Source: Promicromonosporaceae bacterium
GTDB lineage: Bacteria > Actinomycetota > Actinomycetes > Actinomycetales > Cellulomonadaceae
NCBI GenBank assembly: GCA_009780755.1
Contig: WQZL01000060.1
Coordinates: forward strand, 1-12,606
DNA: 12,606 nt
Direction of reading: 5' to 3'
Below, one piece after another: positions 7,682 to 12,606 of the stretch; the stretch's first letter is position 1; each line of letters starts with the position of its first letter. The notes beneath the pieces were generated by a model. That model had not been told where the DNA came from. It searched no databases and saw only the letters and a list, made by a program, of their open reading frames with translations. Position numbers and translations under genes: made by a program.

Positions 7682-8470
7682 ATGGGTATAGCGCTTATTA
7701 CTGGGGCTACCGCCGGGCTAGGGCTGGAGTTTGCCTGGCAGTTGGCCGCCGCCCGCCATGACCTGGTGTTGGTGGCGCGCACCGAGAATCGGCTCAACGA
7801 GGTGGCCGAGCAACTACGCGCCGTTGCCGGAGTTAACGTCGAGGTGATCTGCGCCGACCTGTCTGTGGTCGAGGATGTAGAGCGAGTGGCCGAACGGTTA
7901 CGTATCACTGGTGACGAAGCTGGCGAGACTCGTCACCCCGTCGGTTTGCTGGTAAACAATGCGGGATTTGGCTACGCCCAGCGGTTCATTGACGGTGATG
8001 TAGACGTAGAGCTACGGGCCTTTGACGTGATGGCTCGGGCGGTCCTGATCCTTACCAGGACGGCGGTTGGGCAGATGGTGCCGCGGGGGCGCGGAGCGAT
8101 TCTGAACGTCGGCTCTATTGCCGCGTTGACGGCCTCGGGCACGTACTCCGCGCATAAGGCGTGGGTACGGAACTTCACCGAGGGGCTAGCCCACGAGCTT
8201 GCTGGCACCGGCGTGACCGCCACCGCCGTGGCGCCTGGCCTGACTCGCACCGAGTTCCACTCCCGAGCCGAGCTGAACACGGCCGGGCTGCCCAGCATCG
8301 GCTGGCTGTCCGCCGAGCGAGTGGTTTCCGATGCGCTGACCGCAGTTCGGCGCGGTCAGGTACTCTGCACGCCAACTAAGCGTTACCAACTTGCCGCCGC
8401 CGCGCTTCGCCTGGCCCCTCGGGCAGTTGTTCGCGCCCTCGGCAAGCCCGGACTGGGGCCGACGAACTAG
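7682..8470 (+). CDS. Short-chain dehydrogenase/reductase (SDR), DltE/YqjQ-like
   Basis: A 262-residue classical SDR with a Rossmann fold that binds NAD(P). The nucleotide motif ITGATAGLG is at 6-14, NNAG at 92-95, and the catalytic set Ser145 (NVGSIAA), Tyr155 and Lys159 (YSAHK) is complete. PGLTRTEFH follows the active site. The substrate cannot be told from sequence; close relatives are usually annotated only as SDR family oxidoreductases. Residues about 76-86 (TGDEAGETRHP) just before the NNAG strand look like extra loop sequence and are encoded by an inverted repeat. The ATG is preceded by a -10 box at six bases. It lies between the importer operon and pyrE with no clear functional link to either. 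Confidence 0.9.
   Translation: MGIALITGATAGLGLEFAWQLAAARHDLVLVARTENRLNEVAEQLRAVAGVNVEVICADLSVVEDVERVAERLRITGDEAGETRHPVGLLVNNAGFGYAQRFIDGDVDVELRAFDVMARAVLILTRTAVGQMVPRGRGAILNVGSIAALTASGTYSAHKAWVRNFTEGLAHELAGTGVTATAVAPGLTRTEFHSRAELNTAGLPSIGWLSAERVVSDALTAVRRGQVLCTPTKRYQLAAAALRLAPRAVVRALGKPGLGPTN
7910..7937 (+). repeat. Inverted repeat inside the SDR gene
   Basis: Perfect 8-bp arms GGTGACGA (7910-7917) and TCGTCACC (7930-7937) surround a 12-base loop. It encodes the GDEAGETRHP loop, which looks like an insertion relative to typical SDRs. It may be a small palindromic element that landed in frame; it does not share sequence with the VVELVETT repeat. Confidence 0.4.
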
Positions 8471-8503
8471 ATTCGCTCCGCACGCTTTGTCGCCAATGCC
8501 CCC

Positions 8504-8509
8504 TAGAAT
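8504..8509 (+). promoter_or_regulatory. -10 box of pyrE (leaderless type)
   Basis: TAGAAT, then TCTGGG, then the GTG start codon, giving six-base spacing again. There is no Shine-Dalgarno at usable distance. It lies in the 45-bp gap after the SDR stop. Confidence 0.55.
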
Positions 8510-8515
8510 TCTGGG

Positions 8516-9094
8516 GTGACTGTTGCTGATCTGCCTCCCACCCCCCGCGAGCAACTGCTGGCACTGATCCGCGAACTGGCCGTGGTTCACGGCAAGGTGA
8601 CGCTTTCCAGCGGCAAGGAGGCCAACTATTACGTTGATCTGCGCCGCGTGACCTTGCACCACCGCGCCGCCCCCCTGATCGGACATGTGTTACTAGATCG
8701 CCTAGAGGAGTTGGGTTTTGGCCCGGCCGACATCGACGCCGTCGGCGGGCTGACCCTTGGGGCCGATCCCATCGCGACCGCGCTGTTGCACGCAGCGGCC
8801 TCTCGCGGCCTGGACCTGGATGCATTTGTGGTCCGCAAGGCCACCAAGGCCCACGGGATGCAGCGACGCATCGAGGGACCGGATGTGGCTGGGCGCCGGG
8901 TAGTGGTGGTTGAGGACACCACGACTACCGGTGGCTCGCCCATCGAGGCCATCGTGGCCTGCCGCGAGGCGGGAGCCGAGGTGGTGGCCGTGGCCACCAT
9001 CGTGGATCGCGATACCGGCGCCGGTGAGGCCATCGAAGCGCTAGGCGTCCCCTACCACCCGCTGTTCACCCTCGCGGACGTGGGCCTGGCCTAA
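8516..9094 (+). CDS. pyrE: Orotate phosphoribosyltransferase
   Basis: A 192-residue enzyme that joins orotate to PRPP to make OMP, the fifth step of pyrimidine nucleotide synthesis, in the cytoplasm. The PRPP-binding motif VVVVEDTTTTGGS is at 130-142. The N-terminal SSGKEANYYVDLRRVTLH (31-48) is the usual orotate/PRPP-contact region. The flexible catalytic loop VVRKATKAHGMQRRIEG (105-121) has Lys108, Lys111 and His113. Length is normal. GTG at 8516 is the best start: it gives a normal N-terminus and sits six bases after a TAGAAT box. It is followed after a 103-bp regulated gap by purT, so pyrimidine and purine genes lie side by side. Confidence 0.96.
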   Translation: MTVADLPPTPREQLLALIRELAVVHGKVTLSSGKEANYYVDLRRVTLHHRAAPLIGHVLLDRLEELGFGPADIDAVGGLTLGADPIATALLHAAASRGLDLDAFVVRKATKAHGMQRRIEGPDVAGRRVVVVEDTTTTGGSPIEAIVACREAGAEVVAVATIVDRDTGAGEAIEALGVPYHPLFTLADVGLA

Positions 9095-9102
9095 CACACC
9101 GT

Positions 9103-9170
9103 CTGTTCGGCAGTTAGTCGTCCTGTTCGGCACAACGTTTTGCCGATCGCAGCGGCGTTTTGCCGAAGAG
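9103..9170 (+). promoter_or_regulatory. Nested symmetric operator-like array upstream of purT
   Basis: CTGTTCGGCA occurs at 9103-9112 and 9123-9132, and CGTTTTGCCGA at 9136-9146 and 9156-9166. Each pair is exactly 20 bp apart, and the inner and outer inverted pairs share one dyad centre (between 9136 and 9137, inside AACGTT). The inner core 9127-9146 is a 20-bp palindrome with one mismatched pair. The outer arms 9103-9112 and 9161-9170 match at 9 of 10 positions. Even-length palindromes with a central CG are typical of LacI-family operators. No T-run follows, so it is unlikely to be a terminator for pyrE. Confidence 0.6.
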
Positions 9171-9182
9171 ACGAAGATTTGG

Positions 9183-9192
9183 AAAGGGAGGT
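9183..9192 (+). promoter_or_regulatory. Ribosome binding site of purT
   Basis: AAAGGGAGGT lies five bases before the GTG at 9198. It is a strong Shine-Dalgarno that fixes the start and shows purT is not leaderless, unlike the neighbouring pyrE and SDR genes. Confidence 0.75.
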
Positions 9193-9197
9193 ATCGA

Positions 9198-10457
9198 GTG
9201 CGGGATGCAGGACAGATTGGTACGCCGCTGACCGCCGCCGCCACGCGGGTGATGCTGCTCGGGGCGGGGGAACTCGGCAAGGAGGTGGCTATCGAGTTGC
9301 AGCGGCTCGGCGTCCAGGTGATCGCCGTTGATCGTTACGGCGATGCTCCGGCGATGCAGGTGGCGCACCGCGGGTGTGTCGTGGACATGCTTGACGCAGC
9401 TGCACTACGAGGGGTGATTGCCGCCGAGCAACCCCACATCATCGTGCCCGAACTTGAGGCCATCGCCACGGAGGTGCTGGCCGAGGCTGAGGCAGCCGGG
9501 GTGCGGGTGACCCCGACCGCGCGAGCCGTTCAACTAACGATGGATCGGCAGGGGATTCGGCAACTAGCCACCAATCTGGGTATTCCGACCTCGCAATACC
9601 GGTTTGCTGGTTCGGTCGAGGAGTTGCACGAGGGGGTGGCTGAGATCGGATTGCCCTGCGTGGTTAAGCCCCTTATGTCCTCCTCCGGGAAGGGGCAGAC
9701 GATGCTCCGCGCCCTGGACGATGTCGCCGCCGCCTGGAAACACGCGCAGGTCGAAGGACGCGGCAACAGCGGTGTAGACGCAGCGGCTACGGAGGTGATC
9801 GTCGAGGAGTTCGTGGACTTCGACTACGAGATCACGCTACTGACCGTGCGCTCGGTGAGCGGGACGGTGTTCTGCCCACCGATTGGACACGTACAGGTGG
9901 ACGGTGACTACCGCGAGTCCTGGATGCCCGCAGAGATGAGCCAGCAGGCTCTCGCTGCTGCCCAAGACATTGCCCGCGCGGCCACCGCCGCACTGGTTAC
10001 TGAGGTGGCTTCAACAGACTCAACCACCGAAGCGGGCGGCTGGGGCGTGTTCGGGGTAGAACTGTTCGTCAAGGGCGATGATGTGCTATTCAACGAGGTC
10101 AGCCCGCGTCCGCACGATACCGGCATGGTGACGATGATTGGCCAAGACGTCTCGGAATTCGGGATGCACGCCCGAGCCATCCTGGGCCTGCCGGTGCCGG
10201 AGCCAAACCCAGTGGGCGGTCCCGGTCAGGAGTTCTCGGCCTCCTGTGCGGTACTCGCCACCGGCAGCGGCATTCCTGTTTTCGAGGGTGTAGACGTCGC
10301 GTCTACGGCGCCGACAACGCAGGTGCGGCTATTCGGCAAACCCCGCGTAGATGGCACCCGCCGGGTAGGCGTGACCCTAGCCCGCGGCGCCTCCATCGAC
10401 GAGGCCCGCACCCTAGCCCGCCAAGCCGCCGACGCATTGCGGGTGCGTCTTGTCTAG
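9198..10457 (+). CDS. purT: Formate-dependent phosphoribosylglycinamide formyltransferase (GAR transformylase 2)
   Basis: A 419-residue ATP-grasp enzyme that makes formyl-GAR from GAR, formate and ATP, the folate-independent third step of purine synthesis. Strong similarity to E. coli PurT is visible from RVMLLGAGELGKEVAIELQR through VAVDRY-like, IVPELEAIATE, VVKPLMSSSGKGQT (156-168), DFDYEITLLTV, GDYRESWMP and FNEVSPRPHDTGMVT (298-312) to QVRLFGKP. ATP-binding and metal-binding residues in SSSGKG and NEVSPRP are intact. Two segments are longer than in E. coli as I recall it: SGVDAAAT near 191-198, and about 14 residues (267-280) before GWGVFGVELF. The second coincides with a decayed dispersed repeat. 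Start GTG 9198 has a strong ribosome site. The last 8 bases overlap the RNA methyltransferase start. Confidence 0.96.
   Translation: MRDAGQIGTPLTAAATRVMLLGAGELGKEVAIELQRLGVQVIAVDRYGDAPAMQVAHRGCVVDMLDAAALRGVIAAEQPHIIVPELEAIATEVLAEAEAAGVRVTPTARAVQLTMDRQGIRQLATNLGIPTSQYRFAGSVEELHEGVAEIGLPCVVKPLMSSSGKGQTMLRALDDVAAAWKHAQVEGRGNSGVDAAATEVIVEEFVDFDYEITLLTVRSVSGTVFCPPIGHVQVDGDYRESWMPAEMSQQALAAAQDIARAATAALVTEVASTDSTTEAGGWGVFGVELFVKGDDVLFNEVSPRPHDTGMVTMIGQDVSEFGMHARAILGLPVPEPNPVGGPGQEFSASCAVLATGSGIPVFEGVDVASTAPTTQVRLFGKPRVDGTRRVGVTLARGASIDEARTLARQAADALRVRLV
10004..10028 (-). repeat. Decayed opposite-strand copy of the VVELVETT repeat inside purT
   Basis: These 25 bases match the reverse complement of the repeat at 6970-6994 at 21 of 25 positions by my alignment, with the arms GGTGG and AACCACC kept. 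The reading VASTDSTT (PurT residues 270-277) corresponds to VVSTSSTT, the known translation of an intact copy in that orientation. It falls in an extra loop of PurT that E. coli PurT lacks, which supports a real insertion over chance. Confidence 0.6.
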
Positions 10458-11058
10458 CCGCGAGATCGTTGGGGTGGGGCCGTGGGTTGGGCAGTGGCCA
10501 GAGGGGGCGCAATGGGATGCGGAGCTACTGGCCGATGGTGACGCCCGTAATGTTGAGGACTGTTACCGCTACTGGACGGTTGAGGCCATAGTTGCCGATC
10601 TGGATGCCCGCCGGGTCAGCGGCCCACAACTGCACATCGCCATCGAAAACTGGGCGCATGATCTCAACATCGGCTCGGTGGTGCGCACGGCCAATGCCTT
10701 TAACGTGGCGGGCGTACACATCGTTGGCAAGCGCCGCTGGAACCGCCGGGGTGCGATGGTGACGGATCGCTACCTGCACATCCACCACCACGAGGACGCC
10801 ACCGCCCTAGCCAACTGGGCCACCCTCCCCATTATTGGCATCGACAACGTGCCCGGCTCCCAGCCCATTGAGCCATACCAGTTCCCGGCCAACGCGATCT
10901 TGCTGCTCGGCCAGGAATCCACGGGCCTCACCCCCGAAGCCCAGGCCATCTGTGACGCCATTTTGCACATCACCCAACGTGGCTCCACCCGTTCCCTCAA
11001 CGCTGGCGCCGCCGGCGCCATCGCCATGTTCGCCTGGGCACAACAACACCTACGGTGA
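10450..11058 (+). CDS. TrmH-family (SpoU) RNA methyltransferase
   Basis: A 202-residue SAM-dependent 2'-O-ribose methyltransferase of the knotted SPOUT class. The three family motifs are present: motif 1 DLNIGSVVRTANAF (71-84), motif 2 LLLGQESTGL (151-160), motif 3 TQRGSTRSLNAGAAGAIAMF (175-194). The N-terminal part (GVGPW, then NVEDCYRYWTVEAIVADLDARR) and the segment GKRRWNRRGAMVTDRY are typical of the actinobacterial subgroup commonly found near pyrE. The target RNA and nucleotide are unknown. The likely start is TTG 10450, overlapping the purT stop by 8 bp with a weak GGGTG upstream; a GTG inside GVGPW near 10474 is the alternative. Overlap implies co-transcription with purT. The gene ends 70 bp before the convergent small gene. 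Confidence 0.88.
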   Translation: MSSREIVGVGPWVGQWPEGAQWDAELLADGDARNVEDCYRYWTVEAIVADLDARRVSGPQLHIAIENWAHDLNIGSVVRTANAFNVAGVHIVGKRRWNRRGAMVTDRYLHIHHHEDATALANWATLPIIGIDNVPGSQPIEPYQFPANAILLLGQESTGLTPEAQAICDAILHITQRGSTRSLNAGAAGAIAMFAWAQQHLR

Positions 11059-11128
11059 CGCCAAAACCACGTCTGCGTTACCTCAGCTACAAGAAGCCTG
11101 CGCAAATCATCGATCCCGCAGAATCGCG

Positions 11129-11347
11129 CTACGCAGCCATCGTATCGCGCCTGAAGTAGCGCCGGTGCGTACGTCGGATCGTCTCAAGTGAATCGCTCAT
11201 GAGGCAGACAATCTCGACATCTTGATCGTTGTGCTGACTCTCCAACTCGAGACGTCGCTCAATGGCTGCTCGGCTGTCACCCGGTCCAAACTCCTCAAGA
11301 TTGAGGGCCCCTGTGCGTCGGTTGAACTCGATCACAAAACTACTCAC
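11129..11347 (-). CDS. Small 72-residue protein coupled to the RelA/SpoT-fold gene, candidate antitoxin
   Basis: I do not recognise a named family. The protein begins SSFVIEFNRRTGALNLEEF, a likely beta-hairpin. It then has GDSRAAIERRLELESQ, a charged helix, then DVEIVCLMSDSLETIRRTHRRYF with a hydrophobic strand and a second helix, and ends RRDTMAA. The compact beta-helix-strand-helix pattern and Glu/Arg-rich helices fit a small soluble binding protein. Start is GTG at 11347, inside the last codons of the upstream gene (8-bp overlap), with the strong ribosome site AAGGAGGT five to seven bases upstream. Tight coupling and a separate, stronger ribosome site are what is expected when the small partner must outnumber a toxin. 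Function is inferred from position only. Confidence 0.7.
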   Translation of the reverse strand: MSSFVIEFNRRTGALNLEEFGPGDSRAAIERRLELESQHNDQDVEIVCLMSDSLETIRRTHRRYFRRDTMAA

Positions 11348-12302
11348 TGCCCACCTCCTTCAGCGCTCGTCTGGCCTGCTGTTCGATGCTTACGAGGATA
11401 GCAGTCAGCGCCTCCTCTTCCTTGCGAGTCTCCAAGGCCCACCGCTCGTGGACCTCAACTCCAGTCAGCGGACCTGGCGTTCCGTATCCAAGTGAGCGTT
11501 TGTCCATGCCTGCAACGGGGATCCCGAACTTGTTGTAGACAAGATCGGCAAAACCTTCACCCTGAACACTCTGCAACACCTCACCTGCTTGCTCGATGCT
11601 CAACAGAGCCTCCCAAACACGCTCAAACTCGGTTAGCCGAACAGTGGAGAACCGCTGCAGTTCCTGAACTGCGATCATCGCGGCTTCACCACCTGGGGGT
11701 TCGCCATAGCGAATCCCACGGCCGTAGAGGTCGGCCAAAGCTTCATACCCGTTTGCCCAGAGTCCCTGGAGATGTGTCCGCACCTGTATCTCCACGCGCC
11801 CGGCTGGCAATCGCAGTCGGATGTGAACTGCGCGATAGCCGAAGCGGGGAGTTTCTCTAAGATCGTGGACAACGCAATGCTCAGGACCGAACGTGGTCAC
11901 TATCGCCTTAACGAGGTCGTCCTGCTCGCGCAAGGACATCTCTGTTTCAACACGCACCCCGGCCAGGTCTTCGATCCGACCGATGTCATACCAGCGCATC
12001 CGTTCAAGTTTCTCTCGGAGGGTGCTGATGGTCTTCGCCCGCGAGGTCACCTCAAGCCGTCGCCCACCGGATAGTCCAATCGGGTACATAGAGGCGATGA
12101 TTGAGTGAACAGCCGAGGCTAAGTCACTGAACCAAACGACAACATCCGGATAGGAAGGCAATCCTTCCGCTGGTTCTACACCAGCCCGTAGGCAGCGGCC
12201 AAGCCTAGCCAGTTGCCCCTGAGTCCAAGGCAGTTCTCGATGAATCATGCTCAACAGGCTGTCAGCACTCATGTTGGACTGTTGCGGTTCGTCAGAACAC
12301 AT
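11340..12302 (-). CDS. RelA/SpoT-fold small alarmone synthetase-like protein, candidate toxSAS toxin
   Basis: A 320-residue protein with a central nucleotidyltransferase domain of RelA/SpoT type (about 60-190). Synthetase motifs are complete: SRAKTISTLREKL (87-99, Arg88, Lys90, Lys98), EDLAGVR (111-117), FGYRAVH (154-160), EIQVRT (171-176) and LWANGYEAL (181-189). No HD hydrolase domain and no TGS/ACT regulatory domains are present, so it is a stand-alone synthetase. About 130 further residues form a charged, helical tail. Such proteins make (p)ppGpp or, in the toxSAS families, (p)ppApp or pyrophosphorylated tRNA. ATG 12302 is chosen because TATCGT lies exactly six bases upstream as for other genes here; ATG 12404 would add 34 low-quality residues and ATG 12272 would remove ten. 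It overlaps the 72-residue partner. Base composition is visibly less GC-rich than purT, suggesting transfer. Confidence 0.85.
   Translation of the reverse strand: MCSDEPQQSNMSADSLLSMIHRELPWTQGQLARLGRCLRAGVEPAEGLPSYPDVVVWFSDLASAVHSIIASMYPIGLSGGRRLEVTSRAKTISTLREKLERMRWYDIGRIEDLAGVRVETEMSLREQDDLVKAIVTTFGPEHCVVHDLRETPRFGYRAVHIRLRLPAGRVEIQVRTHLQGLWANGYEALADLYGRGIRYGEPPGGEAAMIAVQELQRFSTVRLTEFERVWEALLSIEQAGEVLQSVQGEGFADLVYNKFGIPVAGMDKRSLGYGTPGPLTGVEVHERWALETRKEEEALTAILVSIEQQARRALKEVGSE
11353..11358 (-). promoter_or_regulatory. Ribosome binding site of the 72-residue partner gene
   Basis: Minus-strand GGAGGT within AAGGAGGTGGGCA, five bases before the GTG. It lies inside the 3' end of the alarmone synthetase-like gene and decides the GTG start. 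It is the strongest Shine-Dalgarno in the right half of the window besides that of purT. Confidence 0.7.
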
Positions 12303-12606
12303 GCGGCCACGATAGCCGCAATAGTGACCTCTTGAAGGAGTTCCAAGACCCCCGGCGGGCAAGTGGCTGCCGGAGGCCCCGATGTGCGGCTGATGAAGGT
12401 TCATGTCACCCTGCCTGAGTGAGCGGGGTCAGGGCTTCCACCTCATGGCTGCTACTGAAAGCGTTTTTGTCGAAACTGCTCAGGCTTCTGGCGGCGTAAG
12501 CGCGCTCTCAACCATCCGGGTTCGATCAGCGCTCCGCAACCGCGGCTTGCAGACAGAAACACAGTAGGATTGGAAGCGGCATTCATCCCCTCGTCTAATG
12601 GAGTAA
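12303..12606. other. Intergenic stretch with no supported gene
   Basis: About 300 bases between the rel start and the window edge. Two short frames are open: 40 residues at 12445-12567 (+) and 44 residues at 12452-12586 (-). Neither has a convincing ribosome site or a recognisable sequence. The minus-strand frame ends just before ATG 12404, the upstream alternative start of the rel gene. The last bases look slightly like the 5' part of a tRNA but are cut off. I see no repeat or terminator here. Confidence 0.4.
12309..12314 (-). promoter_or_regulatory. -10 box of the rel module (leaderless type)
   Basis: Minus-strand TATCGT, then GGCCGC, then ATG at 12302. TTCAAG lies 16 bases further upstream as a poor -35. 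The spacing matches the other leaderless-type starts and is the main argument for this start codon. Confidence 0.4.

Noticed and set aside
10290..10306. Inverted repeat GTAGACG-TCG-CGTCTAC in purT, considered as a third repeat insertion
   Set aside because: The protein aligns here with E. coli PurT without clear extra residues, so the palindrome is probably chance from codon use.
12303..12404. The 34-residue N-terminal extension of the alarmone synthetase from ATG 12404
   Set aside because: The extension is Gly/Pro/His-rich without family similarity, and the -10 box at six bases points to ATG 12302; a weak AGGG before 12404 keeps it possible.
12452..12586. A 44-codon minus-strand frame upstream of the rel gene, considered as a second antitoxin
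   Set aside because: The purine-rich GAGGGG touches the ATG with no spacing, no -10 box sits at six bases, and the sequence resembles no family I know.
12584..12606. Possible 5' end of a tRNA at the window edge
   Set aside because: TCGTCTAATGG followed by AGTAA could be positions 8-22 of a tRNA with a D-stem GTCT, but the acceptor strand would begin with C and the remaining molecule is outside the window, so pairing cannot be tested.
1..12606. CRISPR arrays, rRNA genes, transposase genes or prophage genes
   Set aside because: I found no regularly spaced repeats, rRNA-like stretches, integrase/transposase motifs or phage structural proteins in any frame.

Overview
This is a GC-rich actinobacterial chromosome segment (Actinomycetota). 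The evidence is an LppM-type lipoprotein, leaderless-style gene starts, GTG and TTG initiation, and a short dispersed repeat whose sense translation reads VVELVETT. I recall that repeat from several actinobacterial groups, including Propionibacteriaceae. I cannot assign a genus from sequence alone.

Left part, minus strand (1-2275): xthA (exonuclease III), then an LppM-like lipoprotein, then the 5' 433 bases of an ogt-type O6-methylguanine-DNA methyltransferase cut by the window edge. A perfect 13-bp hairpin separates lppM from ogt. Two of the three genes are DNA repair enzymes.

Centre, plus strand (2394-7603): a complete peptide/nickel-type (family 5) ABC importer operon. It encodes a lipoprotein binding protein, two DppB/DppC-like permeases overlapping by ATGA, and one 579-residue protein fusing both ATPase domains. 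The second ATPase domain carries an in-frame copy of the VVELVETT repeat.

Right centre, plus strand (7682-11058): an SDR oxidoreductase, pyrE (pyrimidine synthesis), purT (formate-dependent purine synthesis) and a TrmH-family RNA methyltransferase that overlaps purT. The pyrE-purT gap holds a nested, exactly symmetric operator-like array with two 20-bp steps. purT contains an extra loop matching a decayed, opposite-strand copy of the same repeat.

Right end, minus strand (11129-12302): a less GC-rich two-gene module. A RelA/SpoT-fold alarmone synthetase-like protein with intact synthetase motifs overlaps by 8 bp a 72-residue protein of unknown family that has its own strong Shine-Dalgarno. 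The layout fits a toxSAS-type toxin-antitoxin or defence module and is the best candidate here for a poorly described system. The last 304 bases have no convincing gene.

Genes that appear to start their own transcripts (ogt, xthA, the SDR, pyrE, rel) share one arrangement: TANNNT, exactly six bases, then the start codon. This predicts leaderless mRNAs. The binding-protein gene, purT and the operon-internal small gene instead have clear Shine-Dalgarno sequences.
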